This document shows, one piece after another, positions 30,368-38,361 of a stretch of 64,000 nt of DNA. Under the pieces are notes generated by a model. That model worked only from the letters and a program-made list of their open reading frames with translations. It did not search any database and was not told the DNA's origin. The position numbers and the translations under genes were made by a program. The stretch is taken from contig NZ_LR882035.1 in NCBI RefSeq assembly GCF_904528075.1, forward strand, positions 1,488,001 through 1,552,000, read 5' to 3'. How positions within the stretch are numbered: the first letter of the stretch is position 1; the number at the start of each line of letters is the position of its first letter. This DNA is from Agreia sp. COWG (lineage in GTDB: Bacteria; Actinomycetota; Actinomycetes; Actinomycetales; Microbacteriaceae).

Positions 30368-30877
30368 CTAGTGCGGCGAGGACTCGGACACTCGCTCGTG
30401 CACCGATCGGCGCCGGTCCGGCCAGAGCAGGCGGTGGCCCGAGTCGTTCACCACGGCGCAGGTGAGCGCCTCGATCGATTGGTGGGCGGCCTCCACGCTC
30501 GACCCCAGCGCGCCGTACCATCGACCGCAGGTCATGACCGGCAGTTGCTCGTCGAAGCTCGCGAACCAACCGTGGGTGCCGGCGGTCGGCCCGTGCACCG
30601 AATCGATCCGTAGCCTCTCGGCCGAGCCGCGGACGGCGATCGCATCGTCGCGGGCCTGCTCGAACGAGCCGTATAGCCGGGAACTGCGGCCGAGCTCTCG
30701 GTTGTTCGAGGCGATGAGCCGCCACACGCTGACTCGCCCGTTCTCCGATGCGTCGAGGGTGCCGGAGGCCGACTCGTCGCCGGCAAGGAGCTGCTGGCGG
30801 AATCGCACCCACGCCCGCGGCATCGGGTCGGCGGCCGACAGGAACGACGAGAAGACGATGCTCGTCGCAGGGGTCAT
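30368..30877 (-). CDS. Conserved-looking hypothetical protein (169 aa)
   Basis: I do not recognise this protein with confidence. It is soluble, with no signal peptide or membrane segment. The part around residues 48-85 (VWRLIASNNRELGRSSRLYGSFEQARDDA) loosely resembles the DUF1508/YegP fold, in which a residue read-out is followed by a grouped Tyr/Ala pattern; a second half contains GWFASFDEQLPVMTCGRWYG. It stands between polA and the DUF885 gene on the same strand. GACACT 6 nt before the ATG is only a poor -10. Codon use is like the neighbours. Confidence 0.7.
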   Translation of the reverse strand: MTPATSIVFSSFLSAADPMPRAWVRFRQQLLAGDESASGTLDASENGRVSVWRLIASNNRELGRSSRLYGSFEQARDDAIAVRGSAERLRIDSVHGPTAGTHGWFASFDEQLPVMTCGRWYGALGSSVEAAHQSIEALTCAVVNDSGHRLLWPDRRRSVHERVSESSPH

Positions 30878-30951
30878 GTCGCCAGTGTCGCGCGCCAGGG
30901 TTTCCCGGAGGAGTCTTGAGGGTGGCCGCCAGGTAAATGACTGGGCGAGTT

Positions 30952-33642
30952 TCAGTGCGCGGCGTCATTCCAATTGGCGCCGCGGCCGAGCTGTACCTCG
31001 AGCGGCACCTTCAGTTCGGCCGCGCCGGCCATGCGCGTCGTCACGATGCGCGCGAGAGCGTCCCACTCCCCCGGAGCCACATCGAACACGAGCTCGTCGT
31101 GCACCTGCAGCAGCATGCGGGAATCGAGCTGGTTCTCTCGGAGGTCGCGGGCGATATCGATCATGGCGATCTTGATGATGTCGGCGGCCGTGCCCTGGAT
31201 CGGGGCGTTCAACGCGGCGCGCTCATCGTTGTCGCGCAGTACGCGGTTGGAGCTGTTCAGATTCGCGAACGGGCGTCGGCGACCGAAGATCGTCTCGGTA
31301 TAGCCGTCTTCTTTCGCCTGCAGCACGACGTTGCGCAGAAAGTCGCGAACGGCGCCGAAGCGTTCGAAGTAGTCGGACATGAGCTTCTTGGCCTCGCTCG
31401 ACTCGATGCGCAGCTGCTTCGACAGCCCGAACGCGCTGAGGCCATAGGCGAGTCCGTACGACATGGCCTTCACCTTGGTGCGCATCGCATTGGTCACGTC
31501 GGCGGGCTCGACGCCGAAGACATGAGCGCCGACGAACCGGTGCAGGTCTTCTCCCTCTGTGAAGGCGGTGATGAGCCCCTCGTCGCCGGAGAGATGGGCC
31601 ATGATGCGCATCTCGATCTGCGAGTAGTCGGCGGTGAGCAGTGTCTCGAACCCCTCGCCCACCTGAAACGCGTGCCGGATGCGGCGGCCCTCTTCGGCGC
31701 GCACCGGAATGTTCTGCAGATTCGGATCTGTCGACGAGATGCGACCCGTGCTCGAACCGGTCTGCACGTAGCGCGTGTGCACTCTCCCATCGGGGGCGAT
31801 GGCCTTGTCGACCGTCTCGATGATCTGGCGCAGCTTGGTGGCGTCCCTGTGCTGAAGGAGGAGGCCGAGGAACGGATGCGGGCTCGATTCCTGCAGATCG
31901 GCGAGGGCGCCGGCGTCTGTCGTGTAGCCGGTCTTGGTCGCCCGTGTCTTGGGCATGCCGAGCCTGTCGAACAGCACCTCTTGGATCTGCTTCGGCGAGC
32001 CGAGATTGATCTCGCCGCCGATGATGTCGTAGGCGTCGGTGGCGAGCCCCGTGGCGGTGGCGGCGAGCTCGGACGAGAGTGTGGCGAGCTCGTCGTGGCT
32101 TACCGTGATTCCGAAGAGTTCCATGTCGACGAGCGCCATCAGGGTGGGAATCTCGATGTCGCCCAGTACCCTCAGGGTGCGCTCGTCGAGCGTCGCCCGC
32201 TGCGCCTCGGCGACCCGGAACACGTACCAGGCGTGGGTCGCGGGCCCGACGGCCGAGTCGTCGTCGGGGACAAGCTGGTTGGCATCGGGGGTGGGAAGAA
32301 CCTCGGCGAGGGTGCGGTCGACGAGCTCGGCCAGGGAGCGGTCGGCGGAGGAATCCGGCCGAACCAGCCAGGCGGCCAGGGTCGTGTCGAAGCTGAGCCC
32401 GCCGACCTCGAGGCCTGCGCGCCGAAGCGACTTGATCTGCTCCTTCGCGCCGTGCATGACCTTCGGTGCGTCGCTCTTCAACCAGTCGACCAGGAACGTG
32501 TAGTCGAGGCTCGACGCGCTCCAGGCGGCGAACAGGCTCTCGGTGGCGGATGCGACGCCGATGCCGACGATGATGCCACCCTGCTCCTCGATGGCGACCG
32601 CCAGGCCGGAGGGATTGGCCTTCTGCGCGCGCGTCAGCCAGAGTCCCATCTCCTCGTCGAGCACCGTCGACGGCACGGGGGCCGTGACCGAGCCGGGAGA
32701 GGCATCCGAGCCGTTCGACGTCGGCGCGGCCGAGGCATCCTGGGCCGTGCCCGAGCCTTCGAGCTTCAACACCCTGTCGAGAAGCGTGCGGAACTCGAGC
32801 CGGGCGAAAACCTCGCGGAGGGCCTCCTCGTTGATCGGCTTACGCTCGAGGTCGGCAGGGCCGACGGGCAATTCGACGTCGGTGAGCAGGTGATTGAGTT
32901 TGCGGTTGCGCACGGCGTTCTCGTACTGCTCACGCAGCTTGTCGCCGACGACGCCCTTGATCTCGTCGCGCCGCTCGATCACAGCGTCGAGGCTGCCGTA
33001 CAGGTTGATCCACTTGGCGGCCGTCTTCGGGCCCACCTTGTCGACTCCGATGAGGTTGTCGCTGGTCTCACCGACGAGGGCTGCGATCTCGGGGTACTGG
33101 TGGGGCTGAACGCCGTACTTCTCGAAGACCTTCTCAGCGTCGTAGCGTGTGAGCTGGGAGACTCCCATGGCCGACGGATACAGGAGAGTGACGTCGGGGC
33201 GAATGAGCTGGATGCTGTCGCGGTCGCCGGACACGACGAACACGCGGTAGCCCTGCTGCTCGCCTTGGTGCGCGAGCGTGGCGAGGATATCGTCGGCTTC
33301 GTAGTCTTCTTTGGAGACGGTCGTGATGTTCATGGCGTGCAGTGCCTCTTCGAGAAGGGGGATCTGGCCCTTGAACTCGGCAGGGGTCTCCCCGCGGGTG
33401 CCCTTGTACTCGGGGTACTCGCGCGTGCGGAACGAAAAACGCGAGATGTCGAACGCCACGGCGATGTGGGTCGGCTTCTCTGCTTTGAGGAGGTTGATGA
33501 GCATGGCGATGAAGCCGTGGATGGCATTGGTGTGCTGCCCGTCTCGGGTCTGGAAACTGTCGACAGGCAGGGCGTAGAACGCCCGGAATGCGAGCGAGTG
33601 GCCGTCGATGACGAGGAGGGTAGGCTTTTCTGAATCCGACAC
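30952..33642 (-). CDS. polA: DNA polymerase I
   Basis: PolA (896 aa) has an N-terminal 5'-3' nuclease (about 1-290, with VSGDRDSIQLI and GVDKVGPKTAAKW), a central region in the position of the 3'-5' exonuclease, and a family A polymerase (motif A DYSQIEMRIMAHLSGD, motif B region KAMSYGLAYGLSAFGL, motif C LQVHDELVFDV). The central region lacks the D-x-E exonuclease motif, so proofreading is not expected, as in other actinobacteria. Start is GTG at 33642 with TAGGCT ending 6 nt upstream. Confidence 0.98.
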   Translation of the reverse strand: MSDSEKPTLLVIDGHSLAFRAFYALPVDSFQTRDGQHTNAIHGFIAMLINLLKAEKPTHIAVAFDISRFSFRTREYPEYKGTRGETPAEFKGQIPLLEEALHAMNITTVSKEDYEADDILATLAHQGEQQGYRVFVVSGDRDSIQLIRPDVTLLYPSAMGVSQLTRYDAEKVFEKYGVQPHQYPEIAALVGETSDNLIGVDKVGPKTAAKWINLYGSLDAVIERRDEIKGVVGDKLREQYENAVRNRKLNHLLTDVELPVGPADLERKPINEEALREVFARLEFRTLLDRVLKLEGSGTAQDASAAPTSNGSDASPGSVTAPVPSTVLDEEMGLWLTRAQKANPSGLAVAIEEQGGIIVGIGVASATESLFAAWSASSLDYTFLVDWLKSDAPKVMHGAKEQIKSLRRAGLEVGGLSFDTTLAAWLVRPDSSADRSLAELVDRTLAEVLPTPDANQLVPDDDSAVGPATHAWYVFRVAEAQRATLDERTLRVLGDIEIPTLMALVDMELFGITVSHDELATLSSELAATATGLATDAYDIIGGEINLGSPKQIQEVLFDRLGMPKTRATKTGYTTDAGALADLQESSPHPFLGLLLQHRDATKLRQIIETVDKAIAPDGRVHTRYVQTGSSTGRISSTDPNLQNIPVRAEEGRRIRHAFQVGEGFETLLTADYSQIEMRIMAHLSGDEGLITAFTEGEDLHRFVGAHVFGVEPADVTNAMRTKVKAMSYGLAYGLSAFGLSKQLRIESSEAKKLMSDYFERFGAVRDFLRNVVLQAKEDGYTETIFGRRRPFANLNSSNRVLRDNDERAALNAPIQGTAADIIKIAMIDIARDLRENQLDSRMLLQVHDELVFDVAPGEWDALARIVTTRMAGAAELKVPLEVQLGRGANWNDAAH

Positions 33643-33648
33643 GACCCC

Positions 33649-33654
33649 AGCCTA
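33649..33654 (-). promoter_or_regulatory. -10 hexamer TAGGCT of polA (leaderless)
   Basis: TAGGCT ends 6 nt before the GTG start of polA. The gap is GGGGTC, which could be read as a weak ribosome site but touches the start codon. Confidence 0.6.
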
Positions 33655-33700
33655 CAAGCCGCCTCCGACGGCGGCCGGGCTCCTGCAATCGAAGGCGATC

Positions 33701-34117
33701 ATGACAGACAAGACGACTGATGCGCTGGCCTGGATCTCGGAGCGCGGGGCCGGAGAGCTCGCCGAGAAGATGGGCATCCAGTTCACGGAGTTCAGCCTCG
33801 AACGTGCCGTTGCGACGATGCCTGTCGAAGGTAATCGCCAGCCGGCCCAACTGCTTCACGGAGGGGCCTACGTCGTTCTCGGCGAGTCGCTCGGCTCGAT
33901 GGCGGCGAATCTGCACGCAGGCCCCGACAGGCTGGCCGTAGGGATCGAGATCAACGCCTCGCATACTCGATCGGCCCGCTCGGGCCTGGTGACCGCGGTC
34001 TGCACCCCCATCCATCTCGGACGCACGCTCACGACCCACCAGATCGCGATCGACGACGATCAGGGCCGCCGGTGCTCGACAATCCGCATCACGAACATGA
34101 TCATCGACAAGAAGTAG
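33701..34117 (+). CDS. Hotdog-fold thioesterase (PaaI/DHNA-CoA hydrolase type)
   Basis: A 138-aa hotdog thioesterase that probably hydrolyses an aryl- or acyl-CoA. The conserved QLLHGGAYVVLGESLGS block holds the HGG substrate loop and the catalytic Glu. Relatives include PaaI, EntH and 1,4-dihydroxy-2-naphthoyl-CoA hydrolase of menaquinone synthesis; no menaquinone gene is nearby to decide. ATG at 33701 has GAAGG upstream. It is one of the few plus-strand genes after 26 kb and reads away from polA. Confidence 0.88.
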   Translation: MTDKTTDALAWISERGAGELAEKMGIQFTEFSLERAVATMPVEGNRQPAQLLHGGAYVVLGESLGSMAANLHAGPDRLAVGIEINASHTRSARSGLVTAVCTPIHLGRTLTTHQIAIDDDQGRRCSTIRITNMIIDKK

Positions 34118-34121
34118 CGCT

Positions 34122-34604
34122 CTATTCGGTCATCACCCGGTAGAAGGTGGCGATGCTGTCTGCCTCGCCGCCGCGGAAGGCCTTGAAGACCTTGCCGATG
34201 GGATTGCTCAGGTTTTCGGGCGGCAGCGCGACGAGCAGAGGGAAGCTGGCGTACGCCTCGAGGGGCGTGCCGGCACTGGACGTCCACGATCCGCCTCCGT
34301 TGCGCACCATGACCTCGCCGACGTAGCACCCGAAGCCGAACAGGGTCTCGGCGAAGCGCTCCTCGGTGATGCCCTGGCTGCGGAAGCCCTGGATGAGCGC
34401 GTCGACAGACTCGAGGCTCTGGACCGAGAAGTCGAGCGTGACTCCGCTGATGCTCTGCGCGACACCGACGATGTCGGCGGCGAACACAGCCGCATTGGCG
34501 GGTACCACCTCGTGCTTGAGCTTGAGGGTGGGGCGCCGGATGGGGCGCTCCGGTTCGGGTCGCGATTGTGGGGCCCGGCGAAACCAGGCGTCGTTCCTCG
34601 TCAG
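34122..34604 (-). CDS. Conserved-looking hypothetical protein, possible CTG start
   Basis: I do not recognise a function. The clear core (from GTG at 34508, 128 aa) contains GFGCYVGEVMVRNGGGSW and the end GEADSIATFYRVM. In frame upstream the coding pattern continues for 32 codons (TRNDAWFRRAP, then PEPERPIRRPTLKLKHEVVP) to the CTG at 34604 with no ATG, GTG or TTG in between. The Trp/Arg-rich block and the LKLKHEV strand look like genuine protein. The gene starts 7 nt after the stop of the ANTAR regulator, so it may be translated by coupling. The safe start is 34508. Confidence 0.6.
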   Translation of the reverse strand: MTRNDAWFRRAPQSRPEPERPIRRPTLKLKHEVVPANAAVFAADIVGVAQSISGVTLDFSVQSLESVDALIQGFRSQGITEERFAETLFGFGCYVGEVMVRNGGGSWTSSAGTPLEAYASFPLLVALPPENLSNPIGKVFKAFRGGEADSIATFYRVMTE

Positions 34605-34611
34605 AGGAGCG

Positions 34612-35217
34612 CTACTTCTTGGCGCTGAGCTGCTCGATGATGGCGAGGGCCACGTCGTGCATGGTGAGGCGGCGATCCATCGACGCCTTCTGGATCCAGC
34701 GGAACGCCTCGGGCTCGGTGAGGCCCATCTTCTCGTTGAGCAGGCCCTTGGCGCGGTCGACGAGCTTGCGTGTCTCGAAGCGCTCGACGAGGTCGGCCAC
34801 CTCGGCCTCGAGCGTGATGATCTGCGCGTAGCGCGAGAGGGCGATCTCGATCGCGGGCAGAAGGTCGTTGGGCGTGAAGGGCTTCACCACATAGGCGAGC
34901 GCACCGGCCTCTGTTGCCCGCTCGACGAGCTCTTTCTGGCTGAACGCGGTAAGCAGCACGACGGGAGCGATGTGGCCCTTGCTCAGCCGCTCGGCCGCGG
35001 AGATGCCATCGAGCTGGGGCATCTTCACGTCCATGATGACCAGATCAGGTCGCAGCTCAGTGGCGAGGGCGACGGCGGTCTCGCCGTCTCCGGCCTCACC
35101 AACCACCTCGAATCCGTTGTCGCGAAGGATTTCGACGATGTCGAGACGAATCAGCGATTCGTCTTCGGCGACTACAACGCGACGGGGCGCGACGGGGGCT
35201 GCTTCTTGGTCTGACAC
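34612..35217 (-). CDS. pdtaR: ANTAR-domain response regulator (PdtaR type)
   Basis: A 201-aa response regulator with a receiver domain (acidic Asp/Glu at 18-20 VAEDE, phosphoacceptor Asp63 in IMDVKMP, Lys112 in YVVKPF) followed by a coiled helix and an ANTAR domain (about 140-195) that binds paired RNA hairpins and acts on transcription termination. In mycobacteria PdtaR pairs with the kinase PdtaS; no kinase gene is next to it. GTG at 35217 is preferred because TAGGCT ends 7 nt upstream; GTG at 35223 would leave 1 nt and the longer frame (35250) crosses the promoter. The symbol is by similarity. Confidence 0.9.
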   Translation of the reverse strand: MSDQEAAPVAPRRVVVAEDESLIRLDIVEILRDNGFEVVGEAGDGETAVALATELRPDLVIMDVKMPQLDGISAAERLSKGHIAPVVLLTAFSQKELVERATEAGALAYVVKPFTPNDLLPAIEIALSRYAQIITLEAEVADLVERFETRKLVDRAKGLLNEKMGLTEPEAFRWIQKASMDRRLTMHDVALAIIEQLSAKK

Positions 35218-35239
35218 GCCCACAAGCCTACGGTATTCT
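35211..35239 (+). promoter_or_regulatory. Promoter of tRNA-Leu
   Basis: CTGACA (35211-35216) and TATTCT (35234-35239) are separated by 17 nt, and the -10 lies 19 nt before the tRNA. The -35 and spacer overlie the first codons of the divergent ANTAR regulator gene. Confidence 0.55.
35225..35230 (-). promoter_or_regulatory. -10 hexamer TAGGCT of the ANTAR regulator gene (leaderless)
   Basis: TAGGCT ends 7 nt before the GTG at 35217 with no ribosome site. It lies within the spacer of the oppositely directed tRNA-Leu promoter. Confidence 0.5.
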
Positions 35240-35258
35240 GATGCGAGCACGTGAACGA

Positions 35259-35341
35259 GCCGGTGTGGCGGAATGGCAGACGCGGCGCACTCAAAATGCG
35301 CTGTCCGTGAGGGCTTGTGGGTTCGAGTCCCACCACCGGTA
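35259..35341 (+). tRNA. tRNA-Leu (anticodon CAA)
   Basis: The 83-nt cloverleaf has a 7-bp acceptor stem (GCCGGTG with CACCGGT, one G-T), the anticodon stem GCGCA/TGCGC with loop CTCAAAA giving anticodon CAA at 35292-35294 (codon UUG), a long variable arm typical of Leu, and the T arm GTGGG-TTCGAGT-CCCAC. The discriminator is A and the 3' CCA is not encoded. Confidence 0.97.
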
Positions 35342-35484
35342 CTTGGTCACGTGAGATACACCGGCGTGCTCGCCTCTGTGGCTCTGCTCTGCGCCGTGCG
35401 GCGAAGGCGGTCCACGACGTCATCGCATCTTCGGTCATGATGCATCGAGCGCACCATCCGTGCCGCCGCCGCGACCATTCGTGG

Positions 35485-36390
35485 CTACTGCTCTCGACCC
35501 CGTCGCGGCTCTCCGGTCTTGCGCGGGGGCTGCGGCTTCTGGCGCGAGAATTCGCCGCCCACTCGTCCGCCGAAGGGCCGACCATGGTCGGCGAACTCCT
35601 CACGAAAGTAGGCCATCCTCCAGGGTCCAAGCTCGATTCGCGCGCCCGTGCGGAGCAGACGATCGCTGCGAGAGCGCGGATTCTCCCTCTCGAGCAGCGG
35701 CACATCCCCCGGGGTGACGGACGTCAGGGTGAGAATGTACTCGTCGTCCGACGTATGCCTGACGGTGGCATGCACCGGTTCGAGGCCGTCGAGCTGCAGA
35801 TCGCACGATGCGCCCGAGCCGATGGTGGTGCTGCCGGGCAGCAGGTCGAACTCCCGTGGGGGCTGTCCATTCCAGTTCTCGGAACCGATCACGAAGATCA
35901 AGCGAGGCCTCCCGGAGCCCGGCAGGTAGTGCGTGGTGGTGGGCCTGAGCTTGCGCTGCGGACCGAGCATCGGCACCAGCGGGAACGGCGTGGCCGGAGG
36001 CAGGCCGATGCGCTGCGCGCCCGACGAGCCCGTTCGACGCAGCACGGCACCGGCCACGGCGCCGGCTTTACCCAGCTTGATGTGCGGCGAGCCGGATGCG
36101 ACGCGTTGGGCCAACGACGGAGCGACATCGCCCAGCTCACCCACCACCCCCTTCGGCCCCAGCAGTCTCACGGTGAGTCCGCGGTGCGCCAGTCCCTCCG
36201 CGAACTCACGCACTCGAGCGAGGGAACGACGACTGCGGTCGACCAGCAGTGCGGGGTCGGAGACCTCGATCTCGACGACGGTGCCGGATGCCCGGACCGT
36301 TCCGTCGATCACGGAGACGATCGATCCCTCGGCGTCGGGCTCGTCGACCCGGAAGGACAGGTCTGCATCGAGACGTACTGTCGTCGCCAT
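35485..36390 (-). CDS. FHA domain-containing protein
   Basis: A 301-aa protein with a C-terminal FHA domain (about 183-265) that should bind phosphothreonine: Gly-Ser at 191-192 (TTIGSGASCDLQL) and the conserved His207 (PVHATV). The N-terminal 100 residues form an unrecognised small domain, followed by a Pro-rich linker and a basic Arg/Lys-rich tail. Ser/Thr-kinase partners are not in the window. The ATG stands 2 nt after the stop of a small upstream gene, so the two are cotranscribed. Its target is unknown. Confidence 0.88.
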   Translation of the reverse strand: MATTVRLDADLSFRVDEPDAEGSIVSVIDGTVRASGTVVEIEVSDPALLVDRSRRSLARVREFAEGLAHRGLTVRLLGPKGVVGELGDVAPSLAQRVASGSPHIKLGKAGAVAGAVLRRTGSSGAQRIGLPPATPFPLVPMLGPQRKLRPTTTHYLPGSGRPRLIFVIGSENWNGQPPREFDLLPGSTTIGSGASCDLQLDGLEPVHATVRHTSDDEYILTLTSVTPGDVPLLERENPRSRSDRLLRTGARIELGPWRMAYFREEFADHGRPFGGRVGGEFSRQKPQPPRKTGEPRRGREQ

Positions 36391-36392
36391 GA

Positions 36393-36662
36393 TCAGGAGC
36401 GGTGCGGATCGGAGCCGATGGCCTGGTCGTCGCTGGTCGTCACGCGCAGGGTTCCGTTCAGTGTCCACGTGGCGCGCGGCGCATCCGGGCCGATGTCTCT
36501 GGGAACTTCGACGACCATGTCGATGAAGGTGTAGTTGACCGCTGCGCCACGGCCGGTGAGGTACGACCACATCTCCTGGCCGAGGTCGGTCCAGTCTGTG
36601 ATCGAGCGGCCCTCCGGTCCTGTCGGTCGCTGCGGGTCCTGGTCGTTCGTCGTGTCGGTCAT
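36393..36662 (-). CDS. Small hypothetical protein upstream of the FHA gene (89 aa)
   Basis: A short soluble protein I do not recognise, with a Thr/Asp/Pro-rich N-terminus, a central segment DLGQEMWSYLTGRGAAVNYTFIDMVVEVP and the end APRATWTLNGTLRVTTSDD. The pattern of alternating strands suggests a small beta-rich domain. It ends 2 nt before the FHA gene, so the products may work together. ATG at 36662 is preceded by TATCGT at 6 nt without a ribosome site, supporting it as a real first gene. Confidence 0.78.
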   Translation of the reverse strand: MTDTTNDQDPQRPTGPEGRSITDWTDLGQEMWSYLTGRGAAVNYTFIDMVVEVPRDIGPDAPRATWTLNGTLRVTTSDDQAIGSDPHRS

Positions 36663-36668
36663 GACCTG

Positions 36669-36674
36669 ACGATA
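36669..36674 (-). promoter_or_regulatory. -10 hexamer TATCGT before the small FHA-operon gene (leaderless)
   Basis: TATCGT ends 6 nt before the ATG at 36662, with the same spacing as the other leaderless candidates. The hexamer itself is weaker than the TAGGCT type. Confidence 0.45.
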
Positions 36675-36766
36675 GATCGCTGGAACGCCGAGCGGTAGGG
36701 CACGAGGTGACCATTGTGCGCCAGGGCGGCCGGGGTGTATCGCACGTCGAGGACGAGGCAGACGAG

Positions 36767-36802
36767 GAACGCCCCCGGACGACGAGTCGTCCGGGGGCGT
36801 TC
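36767..36802 (-). terminator. Terminator after pyk
   Basis: A perfect 16-bp stem (36767-36782 with 36787-36802) and a 4-nt loop begin 18 nt after the pyk stop. It separates pyk from the FHA operon, and a TTCC run follows on the minus strand. Confidence 0.85.
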
Positions 36803-36820
36803 GGCGGGATCTGGACCGTG

Positions 36821-38266
36821 TCAGCTCAACACGATCTCGGGCCCGGCGGGGTTGTGGGCGCTGCCGACGACATGGATGCGCATGTCGTTGGTGGTGCCCG
36901 ACTTTCCGGGAGGCGATCCGCAGATCACCACGACCTTGTCGCCGACGTCGGCGAGGGTGTTTCCGAGCAGGATCTCGTCGACCTGCACCATGAGGTGGTC
37001 GGTGTGCTTGACGCGCGCCGTGAGGTACGACTCCACTCCCCAGGTGAGGGCCATGCGATTGCGGATGCCCTCTTCGGGGGTGAGTCCGATCAGGGGGATC
37101 TTCGAGCGCAGGCGCGACATGCGACGCACCGAGTCTCCCGACTCGGTGAAGACGACGACGTACTTCGCCTCGACGAAGTTCGCGACCTCTTCGGCGGCCA
37201 GGGTGACGGCGCCGCCCTGCGTACGCGGCTTGGTACCGAGCGCCGGGATGCGGTCGAGCCCGTGGATCTCGGTGGACTCGACGATGCGCGCCATCGTCTG
37301 GACGGTGATCACGGGGTACTCCCCCACGCTCGTCTCGCCGCTGAGCATGACGGCGTCGGCACCATCGAGAACGGCGTTCGCGACGTCGGAGGTCTCGGCT
37401 CGCGTCGGGATGGGGCTCGAGATCATGGATTCGAGCATCTGAGTCGCGACGATGACCGGCTTGGCCATGCGGCGCGAGAGTTCGATAGCCCGCTTCTGCA
37501 CGATCGGCACCGCCTCGAGCGGAAGCTCGACGCCGAGGTCTCCGCGGGCGACCATGATGCTGTCGAAGGCGTCGATGATCTCTTCGAGATTGTCGACCGC
37601 CTGCGGCTTCTCGATCTTGGCGATGACGGGAACGCGGCGGTTCTCCTCTGCCATGATCTCGTGCACGCGCTCGACGTCTTTCGCGTCACGGACGAACGAG
37701 AGGGCGATGAGGTCTGCGCCGAGGCGGAGGCCCCAGCGCAGATCGGCCTCGTCTTTCTCGGACAGGGCGGGGACGTTCACGGCGACGCCGGGAAGGTTGA
37801 TGCCCTTGTTGTTCGAGACGTTGCCCGCGACGATGACCCGGGTCGTCACGGTGCGGTCGTCGGATGCGACGACCTCGACCTTGACCTTGCCGTCGTCGAT
37901 GAGCAGAAAGTCGCCGGGCTTGACGTCTTGGGGCAGGCCCTTGAACGTCGTTCCCGCCAGCTCCTTCGTTCCGAGCACATCGTCGATCGTGATGGTGAAG
38001 ATGTCACCCTCGCTGAGGTAGTACGGGCCGCCCTCGAACTTTCCGAGGCGGATCTTCGGGCCCTGCAGGTCGACGAGCACCGCGACGGCCCGACCCGAGT
38101 CGGCCGCAGCCTTGCGGACGGTCGCGTAGATGCCTTCGTGCACGTCGTAGGTGCCGTGGCTCAGGTTCATGCGGCAGACGTCGACGCCGGCGTCGATGAT
38201 GGCCCGGATGTTTTCGTAACTGGAGGTCGCCGGGCCGAGGGTGGCCACGATCTTTGCGCGTCTCAT
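36821..38266 (-). CDS. pyk: Pyruvate kinase
   Basis: Pyk (481 aa) converts phosphoenolpyruvate and ADP to pyruvate and ATP. It has the (beta/alpha)8 domain (RRAKIVATLGPATSS at the N-terminus, VARGDLGVELP, KPVIVATQMLESM) with the active-site block IAKIEKPQAV, a small B domain inserted at about 70-165, and the C-terminal domain. The SGETSVGEYP segment is typical of bacterial type. GGAG lies 13 nt before the ATG. A 95-nt gap follows gltD. Confidence 0.98.
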   Translation of the reverse strand: MRRAKIVATLGPATSSYENIRAIIDAGVDVCRMNLSHGTYDVHEGIYATVRKAAADSGRAVAVLVDLQGPKIRLGKFEGGPYYLSEGDIFTITIDDVLGTKELAGTTFKGLPQDVKPGDFLLIDDGKVKVEVVASDDRTVTTRVIVAGNVSNNKGINLPGVAVNVPALSEKDEADLRWGLRLGADLIALSFVRDAKDVERVHEIMAEENRRVPVIAKIEKPQAVDNLEEIIDAFDSIMVARGDLGVELPLEAVPIVQKRAIELSRRMAKPVIVATQMLESMISSPIPTRAETSDVANAVLDGADAVMLSGETSVGEYPVITVQTMARIVESTEIHGLDRIPALGTKPRTQGGAVTLAAEEVANFVEAKYVVVFTESGDSVRRMSRLRSKIPLIGLTPEEGIRNRMALTWGVESYLTARVKHTDHLMVQVDEILLGNTLADVGDKVVVICGSPPGKSGTTNDMRIHVVGSAHNPAGPEIVLS

Positions 38267-38361
38267 CGTTTAGTGGTACTCCGTGTTCTCTGCGCCTTCT
38301 GAATGGGCGCGGTAGGGACTTGTGGAAAATCTAGCCGGGAAAGATGAACGAATCGAGAAGG

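Noticed and set aside
30937..33633. An 898-codon open frame antisense to polA
   Set aside because: Its partner strand encodes a complete DNA polymerase I with all motifs; the antisense product is rich in Gly/Arg/Val/Asp with no domain. Such frames are normal in high-GC DNA.
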